Below are positions 1-7,742 of a stretch of 14,783 nt of DNA, one piece after another. The DNA comes from Coriobacteriaceae bacterium (GTDB lineage Bacteria > Actinomycetota > Coriobacteriia > Coriobacteriales > Coriobacteriaceae), in the NCBI GenBank assembly GCA_902835305.1, contig CADFMD010000020.1:1-14783 (forward strand). Reading direction: 5' to 3'. Positions within the stretch are counted from its first letter, which is position 1; each line of letters starts with the position of its first letter. The translations under genes and the position numbers were made by a program. The notes beneath the pieces are model-generated. The model was given only the letters and a program-made list of their open reading frames with translations. It had not been told where the DNA came from and searched no databases.

Positions 1-47
1 GCGGCGTAGTCGCTATTTATTCAGTCCAAGTTTCGGGGCGCAGTTCA

Positions 48-71
48 CTGTCCCCTTTGTGGTGGTTTTGG
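48..71 (-). repeat. 24-bp repeat module, copy A
   Basis: Read on the minus strand, this stretch matches 7668-7691 in 23 of 24 positions; the shared core is ACAAAGGGGACAG preceded by CCAAAACCAC. It begins only a few bases after the stop codon of the dehydrogenase gene, as copy B does after the glycosyltransferase. Unlike copy B it lacks the complementary right arm and a T-run, so it does not form an evident terminator here. It looks like one half of a dispersed intergenic element. Confidence 0.6.
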
Positions 72-78
72 GCCAGTC

Positions 79-1161
79 CTAGAGCGTGTGGCCGTAGGCG
101 TCGGTGGCCTTGATGGCGGCGGCGAATTTTTCGTCCGTGAAGGGCTCGGGGTTTCCCTGCTTCCACTCGTTGGTGGCGTGCGCGTACTCGCACAGGGCAG
201 GGATATCAGCCTCGGAAAGCCCGACCTGCTCAAGCGTCACGGGCAAGCCCATCTGCTTGTTAAAGGCTGCGTAGCGCTCAAGGTTCTCGGTATCGCCCGT
301 GTAGGCAAACAGCACGAGCACGCCCAGGCTCACGACCTCGCCATGCAGGTAGGTGCCCTCGCGCGGAATGCTGCAGGTGGCGTTGTAGAACGCATGCGCC
401 ACGCTCGAGTTGTAGTAGTAGTCGTTTTGGTTGGTCAGGTTGGAGACGTAGCCTGTGTTGACCACGATGTCGAGTGCGATCTGCTTGACGGCTTCGGTCG
501 ATTGGTTCTGGCGCACGTCCTCAAGACCCTGGACGCCGTAGGTAAACAGCGGCTCGGAGCAGGTGTGGGCGAGTGCCAGGCCAAGACCGGCGGTGTGCTC
601 CAAGTTGCCGGCGCTCGTGGCGTACTCGACCTCGGGCTGTTTGGACAGGGCATCGCCCACGCCGGCCCAGAAGTACTCCGCCGGAGCCTCAGCGATGATC
701 TTGGGGTTGATGAAGATGTGCGCGGGGCGGTTAGGGTACGAATAGCCCTCGAGCGAGCCGTCGTCGTTGTAGACAACGGCAATGGCGGTCGCGGCCGAGC
801 AGTTGGAGCAAATCGTCGGCACCGTAAAGACGATCTTCTTGAGCTCGATGGCCGCCGTCTTGACGGTGTCGAGCGCCTTGCCGCCGCCACAAGCAATAAG
901 CACGTCGGCTTTCTGGCAGGCGGGGGAGTTTACGACCTTGGCGATATTGGCGCGCGTACTGTTGGTACCGTAGACGCGCGTCTCCAGAATCTCGACGTCG
1001 GTACCTGCCAGCGCAGCTTCGATACCGGGAAGTGCTGCGGCCAGTGCACGTTTGCCACCGATGATCGCGACCTTGGTCGCTCCGTATTCGGCCAGCGCGC
1101 CCGGCAGCTCGCCAAAGCAATCCTCGCCAACGGTGTAGTCGCTCATTCCAATCGTGCGCAT
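79..1161 (-). CDS. Iron-containing alcohol dehydrogenase family protein (GldA/YbdH-like)
   Basis: A 360-residue NAD(P)-dependent, metal-containing dehydrogenase of the glycerol dehydrogenase superfamily, cytosolic. The nucleotide-binding loop GGGKALDT lies at 92-99, and the three expected metal ligands are present as D170 (GVGDALSK), H256 (VAHAFYN) and H273 (YLHGEVV), with spacing close to that of GldA. The segment VPTICSNCSAATAIAVVYND (114-133) resembles E. coli YbdH/HcxA, a hydroxycarboxylate dehydrogenase, as much as glycerol dehydrogenase, so the substrate is uncertain. Length is normal for the family. The start was chosen because an AAGAAGG ribosome site lies about six bases upstream on the minus strand; a second in-frame ATG six codons... 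five residues later is less well placed. The gene is divergent from ileS and has no operon partner in the window. I saw no convincing promoter for it. Confidence 0.9.
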   Translation of the reverse strand: MRTIGMSDYTVGEDCFGELPGALAEYGATKVAIIGGKRALAAALPGIEAALAGTDVEILETRVYGTNSTRANIAKVVNSPACQKADVLIACGGGKALDTVKTAAIELKKIVFTVPTICSNCSAATAIAVVYNDDGSLEGYSYPNRPAHIFINPKIIAEAPAEYFWAGVGDALSKQPEVEYATSAGNLEHTAGLGLALAHTCSEPLFTYGVQGLEDVRQNQSTEAVKQIALDIVVNTGYVSNLTNQNDYYYNSSVAHAFYNATCSIPREGTYLHGEVVSLGVLVLFAYTGDTENLERYAAFNKQMGLPVTLEQVGLSEADIPALCEYAHATNEWKQGNPEPFTDEKFAAAIKATDAYGHTL

Positions 1162-1282
1162 AGGTGCCTTCTTTCGTTAGATAGAGTGCTTTCAGGTATT
1201 TTGCTCCTAGAGAAGCGCTGTAATAGCGAGAAATTTCGAACGTATAAAACCAGTGTTGAGGGTTTTTCGCCGGCGAGGAACG

Positions 1283-1291
1283 TGCTAGGAT
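1283..1291 (+). promoter_or_regulatory. Candidate extended -10 promoter for the ileS leader
   Basis: TGCTAGGAT is an extended -10 (TGn plus TAGGAT). It lies about 10-13 bases before the first pairing bases of the T-box leader, which is the right distance for transcription to start near 1297-1300. There is no good -35 at 17 bases; TTGAGG at 1256-1261 is too far away. The position relative to the leader is the main support. Confidence 0.5.
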
Positions 1292-1300
1292 ACACGCCAT

Positions 1301-1604
1301 AAGCGTTGATGGGGACGAGTAGTCGGCCGTCCGCATGCTACAGAGAGCGGGGAGCGCTGAGAACCCGTGCATGCGACCGATGAAAATCACCCCGGAGCTG
1401 CGGTCCCAACGGACGTGCCGTGCAGGTTCGTCTTAGTAGACATCGCCGAGATGGTCGTCGATACAGATCAGCCGAGTAACGGATGCGAGCGTGCGGCGAC
1501 GCGGGCGAGGGCATCTAAGCTGGGTGGTTAAGCGAAGAGCTTTTGCGGGCATACAGCCCGTTTTGTGGCGCTTCGTCCCAGCTTGCAGGGACGGGCGCCT
1601 TTTT
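1301..1604 (+). promoter_or_regulatory. T-box leader sensing uncharged tRNA-Ile
   Basis: This is a class I, transcription-attenuating T-box in front of ileS. Stem I starts with CGTTG (1304-1308) pairing with CAACG (1407-1411), followed by GGAC/GTCC pairing. It carries the conserved GAGTA (1317-1321), AGAG (1342-1347 region), distal GCTGAGA (1356-1362) and GGAGC (1394-1398). The specifier in the GAAAATCAC loop is ATC (1386-1388), an isoleucine codon. The T-box bulge is TGGT (1525-1528), complementary to the ACCA end expected for tRNA-Ile. The antiterminator pairs AAGCTGGG (1517-1524) with CCCAGCTT (1577-1584) and GCGAAG (1532-1537) with CTTCGT (1571-1576), with a hairpin at 1546-1560 in its loop. 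The right strand is shared with the terminator, so the two are exclusive. The expected outcome, from family knowledge, is readthrough into ileS when tRNA-Ile is uncharged. Confidence 0.95.
1567..1604 (+). terminator. T-box intrinsic terminator (attenuator)
   Basis: GGCGC (1567-1571) pairs with GCGCC (1595-1599), and CGTCCC (1574-1579) pairs with GGGACG (1588-1593), around the loop AGCTTGCA, followed by five T residues (1600-1604). Bases 1571-1584 are also needed for the antiterminator, giving the tRNA-dependent switch. Confidence 0.93.
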
Positions 1605-1647
1605 GGTGCCCAACGGGCGTGCGCGCCCACGACATGAAAGGGGTACC

Positions 1648-4449
1648 GTGGCAAACGAGTATAAGCAGACGATGAATCTGCCCAAAACCGGATTTCCCAT
1701 GCGTGCCGGTCTTTCCAAGTCCGAGCCCAAGCGACTCAAGGACTGGCGGGACAACAAGGTCTACGAGCAAGTTCTAAAGAAGAACGAGGGTCACAAGAAG
1801 TTCGTGCTGCATGACGGCCCTCCGTACGCCAACGGCCCGATCCACATCGGCCACGCCATGAACAAGATCTCCAAGGACATGATCAACCGTTACTGGATGA
1901 TGCAGGGCTATGAGGTTCCCTTTGTCCCCGGTTGGGACTGCCACGGTCAGCCGATTGAGCACAAGGTCGAGGAGAAGCTCGGCACCGAGAAGTTCAACCA
2001 GACCTCCACGGCCAAGATCCGCGAGCTTTGCAATAAGTTCGCTGTCGAGAACATCGAGCTCCAGAAGGCCGGTTTCCGCCGCCTGGGCGTGCTCGGTGAT
2101 TGGGACAACCCGTATCTGACGCTCTACCACCAGCATGACGCCGCCGATATCGAGGTCTTTAAGGCCATGTTCGATAAGGGCATGATCTATCGCGGCCACA
2201 AGCCGGTTCACTGGTGCAAGCACTGCCACACCGCGCTGGCCGAGGCCGAGATCGAGTACTCCGACGAGACGAGCCCGTCCATCTTCGTGCGCTTCGAGAT
2301 GACCTCCAAGCCCGCCGGCCTCGAGAACTTCGACGGCCCGATCGACTTCATCATCTGGACGACCACCCCGTGGACCATCCCTTCCGACCAGGCCGTTTCC
2401 CTCAAGCCCGGCGCCGCCTATGTCGCCGTTGAGCACGATGGGCGTGCCGAGGTCATGCTCGAGGACCTAGCTCCCAAGTGCTGCGAGGAGTTTGGCTGGG
2501 AGTACACCCCGGTCATGGTCGACGGCAAGCCCTACGTGGTTCCCGCCGAGACCTTCCACCACATCCACTACAAACAGCCGATCTTTGACGGTGTCGAGGG
2601 CGTGGCGCTGCTGGCCGATTACGTCGGTGTCGATGACGGTACCGGTATCGTCCACAACTCGCCCGGCCACGGCGTCGATGACTACTTCGCCTGCCTCAAG
2701 GAGGGCATCACCGACATCTGCATGCCGGTCGATGACGACGGCAAGTTCTACACCGGCAAGGAGTTTGGCACCGGTGGCCCCTTCAGCGGTATGGACACCG
2801 ATGAGGCCAACCCGCACATCATCGAGTTCCTGAGCGAGCACGGCACCCTGGTCCTCGAGAAGAAGATCACGCACAGCTATCCGCACTGCTGGCGCTGCAA
2901 GCATCCGGTGCTCTTCCGTGCTACCGACCAGTGGTTTGTCTCGATGGACAAGACCGGTCTGCGCGAGCAGGCTGGCAAGGAGGTCCGCGAGAACGTTACG
3001 TGGTATCCGGCCCATGCCGCCAACCGCATCGGTGCCATGGTCGAGCAGCGTCCCGACTGGTGCATCAGCCGCCAGCGCAACTGGGGTGTGCCGATCCCCA
3101 GCTACACCTGCGCCGACTGCGGCGAGAAGGTCATGAACGATGCCACACTCGACGCCGTCATCAAGCTCTTCCACGAGAAGGGCTCCGACGCCTGGTTCAC
3201 CGACGCTCCCCAGAGCTACCTGGGTGAGGCCTGCGTCTGTCCCAAGTGCGGCGGCCATCACCTCAAGGCCGATAAGGACATCCTCGACGTGTGGTGGGAT
3301 TCCGGCGTCTCCTGGAAGGCCGTCTGCGAGTACCGTCCCGAACTGGAGTATCCGGCGGATGTGTACCTTGAGGGCTCCGACCAGCACCGCGGTTGGTTCC
3401 AGAGCTCGCTGCTCACCTCGGTGGGCGCCAACGGCCACGCTCCGTACAAGGCGGTCGTCTCGCAGGGCTTCACCCTCGACGGCCAGGGCCGTAAGATGTC
3501 CAAGTCGCTCGGCAACGTCATCGACCCCAACAAGGTCTGCGACGAGATGGGCGCCGACATCATCCGTCTGTGGGTTGCCTCCGTCGACACCAGCTCCGAC
3601 GTCTCCATTGACCACGAGATTCTCGCTCGTACGTCCGATGCCTACCGTCGTTTCCGCAACACGCTGCGTTTTCTGCTCTCCGAGCTCGAGGGTCAGTTTG
3701 AGCCCGAGACCGACGGCGTCGCCTTTGCCGACCTGCTGCCGCTCGACAAGCTCATGGTTGCCCGCCTGACCCAGGTCCAGGCCGAGGTCGACGATGCCTA
3801 CGCCAGCTACGAGTTCCCGCGCGCTTACCGTGCGCTCTACGACTTCGTGGTTACCGAGCTCTCCAACGTGTACCTCGACGCTCTGAAGGACCGTCTGTAC
3901 TGCGATAAGCCCGGCTCGCTCGAGCGCCGCAGCGCCCAAACCGTGCTCGCCGAGCTCTTCTCGATGCTCATGCGCGACCTGCAGCCGATCCTGTCCTACA
4001 CGGTCGACGAGGCCATGGCCTATGCGCCTGCCGGCTGCGTCGATCACCAGAAGTACGCCGCGCTGCTCGATTGGTACAAGTCGCCCATCACGGTCGACGA
4101 GGCCAATGAGTTCGAGGGCGTGCTCGAGGCATCACTCGAGCTCCGTAGCGCCGTGACCAAGGCCCTTGAGGATGCCCGCTCCGCCGGCACCTTCACTAAG
4201 AGCCAGCAGGTCCGCGTCAAGGCGGTCGTTCCCGCCGAGATGTACGCGCTGCTGACCGGCGACAAGGCGGTCGACCTGGCCGAGTTCTACATCGTCTCCG
4301 ATGTTGAGCTGACCCAGGGTGAGGAGCTCTCCGTTGCCATCGAGGCTGCCGAGGGCGAGTGCTGCGACCGTTGCTGGAACTACCGCACCACCGTCGGTGA
4401 GTACAACGGTCACGCTCACATTTGCAAGCGCTGCGCGAATGCCCTTTAA
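1648..4449 (+). CDS. ileS: Isoleucyl-tRNA synthetase
   Basis: A 933-residue class I aminoacyl-tRNA synthetase that charges tRNA-Ile and edits misactivated valine. The HIGH motif is H66-I-G-H69 in GPIHIGHAMNK, and the KMSKS motif is at 616-620. The insertion contains CWRCKHPVLFRATDQWF-type sequence and two further Cys-x2-Cys pairs (CADC, CPKC) before DILDVWWDSGVSW. A C-terminal zinc finger is complete, with C906-x2-C909 and C926-x2-C929. The start is GTG at 1648, preceded by AAAGGGG (1637-1643) and giving VANEYKQTMNLPKT, which aligns with the usual IleS N-terminus. Earlier in-frame starts at and after 1543 lie inside the T-box hairpins and are rejected. Length is normal for bacterial IleS. The C-terminal finger and gene context show the intact bacterial form. 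Expression is controlled by the upstream T-box; the gene is monocistronic, ending at a terminator. Confidence 0.98.
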   Translation: MANEYKQTMNLPKTGFPMRAGLSKSEPKRLKDWRDNKVYEQVLKKNEGHKKFVLHDGPPYANGPIHIGHAMNKISKDMINRYWMMQGYEVPFVPGWDCHGQPIEHKVEEKLGTEKFNQTSTAKIRELCNKFAVENIELQKAGFRRLGVLGDWDNPYLTLYHQHDAADIEVFKAMFDKGMIYRGHKPVHWCKHCHTALAEAEIEYSDETSPSIFVRFEMTSKPAGLENFDGPIDFIIWTTTPWTIPSDQAVSLKPGAAYVAVEHDGRAEVMLEDLAPKCCEEFGWEYTPVMVDGKPYVVPAETFHHIHYKQPIFDGVEGVALLADYVGVDDGTGIVHNSPGHGVDDYFACLKEGITDICMPVDDDGKFYTGKEFGTGGPFSGMDTDEANPHIIEFLSEHGTLVLEKKITHSYPHCWRCKHPVLFRATDQWFVSMDKTGLREQAGKEVRENVTWYPAHAANRIGAMVEQRPDWCISRQRNWGVPIPSYTCADCGEKVMNDATLDAVIKLFHEKGSDAWFTDAPQSYLGEACVCPKCGGHHLKADKDILDVWWDSGVSWKAVCEYRPELEYPADVYLEGSDQHRGWFQSSLLTSVGANGHAPYKAVVSQGFTLDGQGRKMSKSLGNVIDPNKVCDEMGADIIRLWVASVDTSSDVSIDHEILARTSDAYRRFRNTLRFLLSELEGQFEPETDGVAFADLLPLDKLMVARLTQVQAEVDDAYASYEFPRAYRALYDFVVTELSNVYLDALKDRLYCDKPGSLERRSAQTVLAELFSMLMRDLQPILSYTVDEAMAYAPAGCVDHQKYAALLDWYKSPITVDEANEFEGVLEASLELRSAVTKALEDARSAGTFTKSQQVRVKAVVPAEMYALLTGDKAVDLAEFYIVSDVELTQGEELSVAIEAAEGECCDRCWNYRTTVGEYNGHAHICKRCANAL

Positions 4450-4518
4450 GGCACGGTAACTCGGCATTTTAGTTATAGGGAGAATTTAGGCGCCTTCGGC
4501 CCATTTGCTCCGCTGAAG

Positions 4519-4557
4519 AAAAGCGACATTCCGTTATCCGGAATGCCGCTTTCTTTT
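4519..4557 (+). terminator. Intrinsic terminator after ileS
   Basis: AAAGCG (4520-4525) and CATTCCG (4527-4533) pair with CGGAATG (4539-4545) and CGCTTT (4547-4552), with one internal mismatch and a short loop, followed by CTTTT. The roughly 220-base gap between ileS and lspA otherwise contains only a candidate -10. Confidence 0.85.
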
Positions 4558-4612
4558 ATGCTGGTTATTTCTCTGACGTTAGCGAATGTGTCGTGCGCTC
4601 AGCGCGTGGCAA

Positions 4613-4620
4613 TATAAGAT
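4613..4620 (+). promoter_or_regulatory. Weak candidate -10 for the lspA operon
   Basis: TATAAGAT offers TATAAG or TAAGAT as a -10 about 50 bases before the lspA start and downstream of the ileS terminator. No recognisable -35 is spaced 16-18 bases upstream. A promoter is needed here because the preceding terminator should isolate lspA. Confidence 0.3.
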
Positions 4621-4670
4621 GGTTATTTGCGTTAAACGTAATTCGATGTTCTTGAGGGTAGGGGATTTCT

Positions 4671-5270
4671 TTGGGTCGTGGTGCGGATTTGACGCCGCCT
4701 TTGGGTTGGCGGCTGGGTGTTGCTGGTGGTGTTGCGCTCGTTGTGCTGCTTGTTGACCAGCTGACTAAGCTTGCGGTTCGTGCCGTGGGCGATGCCCTGC
4801 ATGTGACTGTTATCCCCGGTGTGATCGACTTTCTATTTGTCCGCAATATCGGTGCCGCCTTTAGCATGGGCGAGGGTCATGGCATAGCGTTTGCCGTACT
4901 GGCGCTTGCGGTTATTGTCGCCATTGCCGTGTACCTGGTTCGCGCGCCTCAACTCGCTCGCCTGGAGGTCGTGGGCATGGCGATGGTTGCGGGCGGTGCT
5001 ATCGGCAACGCTATCGATCGTTTGGCCTTTGGCTTCGTGACCGATTTTATTGCCACCACCTTCATCGACTTCCCCGTCTTCAATGTGGCCGATATCGGCA
5101 TTACCTTGGGCGTCGTGCTCGCCCTCTTCGGCTACATGTTCTTGAGCCCCGCGGCCCGTGAGGTCGATGCGACCGCCGAGCTCAACGCCCGTGACGAGGC
5201 CCGCGCCAAACGCAAAGCCAAGCAGCGTGGGGAGCGTGCCCGCAAGATTCGCGAAAGGGATGAGCGCTAA
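4671..5270 (+). CDS. lspA: Lipoprotein signal peptidase (signal peptidase II)
   Basis: A 199-residue inner-membrane aspartyl peptidase (family A8) that removes the signal peptide from diacylglyceryl-modified prolipoproteins. Family motifs are clear: DQLTK (29-33), RNIGAAFSMG (58-67), GGAIGNAIDR (108-117) with catalytic D116, and FNVADIGI (137-144) with catalytic D141. Four hydrophobic segments lie near 15-37, 71-91, 97-112 and 140-160. The start is TTG, preceded by AGGGTAGGGG six bases away; an in-frame TAG at 4659-4661 excludes any earlier start. Residues 161-199 form a long charged tail, rich in Arg, Lys and Glu, beyond the last helix, longer than in the familiar enterobacterial and Bacillus enzymes. 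The gene overlaps the next by one base (TAATG), a pairing with an RluD-like gene also known from Bacillus (lspA-ylyB). Confidence 0.96.
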   Translation: MGRGADLTPPLGWRLGVAGGVALVVLLVDQLTKLAVRAVGDALHVTVIPGVIDFLFVRNIGAAFSMGEGHGIAFAVLALAVIVAIAVYLVRAPQLARLEVVGMAMVAGGAIGNAIDRLAFGFVTDFIATTFIDFPVFNVADIGITLGVVLALFGYMFLSPAAREVDATAELNARDEARAKRKAKQRGERARKIRERDER

Positions 5271-6283
5271 TGGCCGACATCCATATTCTTGTTGCCGACG
5301 ATTGCGCTGGCCAGCGTCTCGATGCCTATCTGGGCGCCAATGACGGCTGCCCTACGCGCTCTGCCTGCGCGCATCTGGTCGAGGGCGGCGCCGTTGCCGT
5401 CAACGGCGAGACCTGCCTTTCCAAAAAGTATGCCGTGCGTTCCGGCGACCGCATCTCGGTCGACTTGCCCGAGCCGCATGACCCGACCGACGTGATTCCT
5501 GAGCCCATTCCCCTCGATATCCGCTACGAGGACGACTACCTTATCGTGCTCTCCAAGCAGCGGGGCCTGGTGTGCCATCCCGCCCATGGCCACGAGAGCG
5601 GTACGCTCGCGAATGCGCTGGTCTACCACTGCGGCCTCGACCATCTTGGTACCGCGCAGGGCGAGGACCGCCCCGGTATCGTGCATCGTTTGGATCGCGA
5701 TACCTCGGGCCTTATGCTCGCGGCAAAAGACGACGATACCCAGCGAGCGCTTCAAAATCTTATACGCACGCGCACGCTCGACCGTCGCTATATTACGCTC
5801 GTTCACGGACACATCGCTATGGACGAGGGCACCATCAATACGGGTATTGCCCGATCGACGCGCGACCGCGTGAAGATGGCGGTTTCCGATGACCCCTTTG
5901 CGCGCCAGGCCATCACGACCTTTAAGGTCCTTGAGCGCTTTGATTCCACGCGTTTCGACGACGGCTATACGCTCGTCGAGTGTCACCTGTTTACCGGCCG
6001 CACGCATCAGATTCGCGTACACATGCGCCATATCAACCACGCCTGTGTGGGAGACCCGCTCTACGGCAAGTGCGATGTACGTGCCGATCAGGGTCTGACC
6101 AGGCAGTTCCTGCATTCGTGGCGCGTGGCGTTCGATCATCCCGTGACGGGGGAACGCATTGAGTGCCGTGACGAGCTACCGTGGGATCTTGCGACGGTTT
6201 TGGATGATCTGGCCCCGCGTTCGTTCGGTCGCACTGCCGCTGGCGCCGAAATCGTCCCGCAGCTCGGTCTGCTCGAAGCCTAG
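5270..6283 (+). CDS. rluD: RluA/RluD-family 23S rRNA pseudouridine synthase
   Basis: A 337-residue enzyme expected to convert uridines to pseudouridine in large-subunit rRNA. An N-terminal S4-type RNA-binding domain covers roughly 14-65 (QRLDAYL, VNGETCLSKKYAVRSGD). The catalytic domain carries HRLDRDTSGLML (139-150), with D142 as the expected catalytic aspartate, and the GRTHQIRVH motif (243-251) followed by GDPLYG. The ATG overlaps the lspA stop by one base, and AAAGGGA upstream suggests translational coupling and one transcript. Synteny with lspA matches B. subtilis ylyB. The symbol reflects the subfamily; the exact target uridines cannot be read from sequence. The last 25 or so residues form a short variable tail. 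Confidence 0.93.
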   Translation: MADIHILVADDCAGQRLDAYLGANDGCPTRSACAHLVEGGAVAVNGETCLSKKYAVRSGDRISVDLPEPHDPTDVIPEPIPLDIRYEDDYLIVLSKQRGLVCHPAHGHESGTLANALVYHCGLDHLGTAQGEDRPGIVHRLDRDTSGLMLAAKDDDTQRALQNLIRTRTLDRRYITLVHGHIAMDEGTINTGIARSTRDRVKMAVSDDPFARQAITTFKVLERFDSTRFDDGYTLVECHLFTGRTHQIRVHMRHINHACVGDPLYGKCDVRADQGLTRQFLHSWRVAFDHPVTGERIECRDELPWDLATVLDDLAPRSFGRTAAGAEIVPQLGLLEA

Positions 6284-6301
6284 CCAGTATTAGGTTGTTT
6301 C

Positions 6302-6328
6302 TTGAACTCGGTAAGCCTGCGGTAAGAT
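6302..6328 (+). promoter_or_regulatory. Candidate promoter for the glycosyltransferase gene
   Basis: TTGAAC (6302-6307) and TAAGAT (6323-6328) are separated by 15 bases, slightly short of the ideal 17. They lie in the 82-base gap after the pseudouridine synthase and leave a leader of about 30 bases. No terminator is evident after the preceding gene, so readthrough is also possible. Confidence 0.4.
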
Positions 6329-6365
6329 ATACGGTTGTCTACGTTACGCGTTCCCGGGAGCCTGC

Positions 6366-7661
6366 ATGCTCGCCTTTTTACAAATCAACACACCCATCGT
6401 GATCTTCAATCAGATTGTCTTTACGCTGTTCACGGTCTGCTTTTTGTACCAGGTGGTCTTCTTTATCATCGGTGCCTTTCGTGGCGAGGTCGCGCCTCCC
6501 AAGGCCAAAAAACGCCACCGCTACGCCTTCTTTATCGCGGCGCATAACGAGGAGGCCGTAATTGCCAACCTCGTGCGCTCCATCAAGGATCAGGATTATC
6601 CGTCCGAGCTTATCGAGGTCTTCGTGGTCGCCGATGCCTGCACCGACAACACGGCGGAGCTTGCGCGCGAGGCCGGCGCCATTGTCTATGAGCGCAATGA
6701 CCTTGCTCGTAAGGGCAAGAGCTGGGTCATGGACTTTGGCTTCGATCGCATTCTCAACGAGTATCCCGAAACCTTTGAGGGCTATTTTATTTTCGATGCC
6801 GATAACGTCATTTCCCGTGATTACGTTTCCAAGATGAACGACGCTTTTGACCAGGGTTTTCATGTGGTCACCAGCTACCGCAACTCTAAGAACTTCGGTA
6901 GTTCGTGGATCTCTTCGGCCAACGCCACGTGGTATCTGCGCGAGGCCCGTTTCCTCAACAACGCGCGTAATATTTGCAAGACGTCCTGCGCTGTCTCGGG
7001 TTCGGGCTACCTCATTTCTGCCAGCGTGATCGAGGGTATGCACGGCTGGCAGTTCCACACGTTGACTGAGGACATTCAGTTCACCACGTTCTGTGCCATT
7101 CATGGTATTCGCATCGGTTATGCACCGGCGGAGTTTTTTGATGAACAGCCCGTGACGTTCAAGGCTTCTTGGAAGCAGCGCATGCGTTGGACTAAGGGCT
7201 TCTACCAGGTGTTCTTTACCTACGGTAAGCACCTGGTCAAATCGACCTTCCGCTATCATCGTTTTGCCGCCTACGACATGTTCATGACGATCGCCCCGGG
7301 TATGCTGCTATCGCTCATCTCGATGCTCGCCAATGCGACCTTCCTCATTGTGGGTGGTCTTTCGCACGGCTTCTTGGCCACCGAGGTCGAGATGCAGGCG
7401 TGTGCCGCTTCGCTCATTATGACTTTTGCCATGATGTATCAGACGTTCTTTACCATGGCGCTCCTTACGACCATCTTCGAGTACAAGCACATTCATTGCG
7501 CGCAAAAGTGGCGTTTGGTGACCAACCTGTTTACCTTCCCGATCTTTATGTTCAGCTATATCCCCATCACGGTGGCTGCACTGTTCCTCAAGGTCGACTG
7601 GGTCCCGACGCAACACGCCGTCAACGTTACCCTCGACGAGGTCATGCAGGGCGCCAAATAA
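6366..7661 (+). CDS. Membrane-bound family 2 glycosyltransferase (processive type)
   Basis: A 431-residue inverting glycosyltransferase anchored in the membrane. One N-terminal helix (about 12-38) precedes a cytosolic GT2 domain, and about three helices follow (304-331, 345-372, 386-410). The catalytic signature of processive synthases such as cellulose and hyaluronan synthase is complete: AAHNEE (58-63), VADACTDN (88-95), FDADN with D144 and D146, TED (234-236), and QRMRW (271-275). It probably builds a cell-surface or exported glycan; donor sugar and product are unknown. ATG at 6366 has GGGAG five bases upstream. No polysaccharide export, polymerase or other sugar gene is nearby, so it is an orphan with its own candidate promoter and a strong terminator. 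A role in lipid glycosylation is an alternative. Confidence 0.9.
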   Translation: MLAFLQINTPIVIFNQIVFTLFTVCFLYQVVFFIIGAFRGEVAPPKAKKRHRYAFFIAAHNEEAVIANLVRSIKDQDYPSELIEVFVVADACTDNTAELAREAGAIVYERNDLARKGKSWVMDFGFDRILNEYPETFEGYFIFDADNVISRDYVSKMNDAFDQGFHVVTSYRNSKNFGSSWISSANATWYLREARFLNNARNICKTSCAVSGSGYLISASVIEGMHGWQFHTLTEDIQFTTFCAIHGIRIGYAPAEFFDEQPVTFKASWKQRMRWTKGFYQVFFTYGKHLVKSTFRYHRFAAYDMFMTIAPGMLLSLISMLANATFLIVGGLSHGFLATEVEMQACAASLIMTFAMMYQTFFTMALLTTIFEYKHIHCAQKWRLVTNLFTFPIFMFSYIPITVAALFLKVDWVPTQHAVNVTLDEVMQGAK

Positions 7662-7667
7662 CCACCA

Positions 7668-7691
7668 CCAAAACCACTACAAAGGGGACAG
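7668..7691 (+). repeat. 24-bp repeat module, copy B
   Basis: Matches the minus-strand sequence at 48-71 with one mismatch. It starts seven bases after a stop codon and supplies the left arm and part of the loop of the terminator hairpin. The loop and flank include GGGGACAGGCACC, which is not found in copy A. Confidence 0.6.
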
Positions 7692-7711
7692 GCACCTTTG
7701 TGGTGGTTTTT
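7670..7711 (+). terminator. Intrinsic terminator after the glycosyltransferase gene
   Basis: AAAACCACTACAAAGG (7670-7685) pairs with CCTTTGTGGTGGTTTT (7695-7710) over 16 base pairs with one G-U, around the loop GGACAGGCA; the T-run is 7707-7711. It ends only about 30 bases before the next start codon, leaving little room for a separate promoter. Confidence 0.85.
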
Positions 7712-7742
7712 GCTTTTGCGCAGCTTTTCATGGAGGTGCACG

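Noticed and set aside
88..1302. Long plus-strand open frame opposite the dehydrogenase
   Set aside because: It is the antisense shadow of a gene with intact catalytic motifs; its translation has no recognisable domain and is Val/Gly/Arg-rich.
1543..1647. Upstream in-frame extension of ileS
   Set aside because: It would cover the antiterminator and terminator of the T-box; IleS homology begins after the GTG at 1648 with a good RBS.
2467..4047. 526-codon minus-strand open frame inside ileS
   Set aside because: It is antisense to a perfect IleS sequence and arises from GC-rich codon bias; no RBS or family resemblance.
7698..7742. GTG start 15 codons upstream for the prepilin-peptidase-like gene
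   Set aside because: It lies in the terminator hairpin, lacks an RBS, and ATG 7743 has GGAGGTG.
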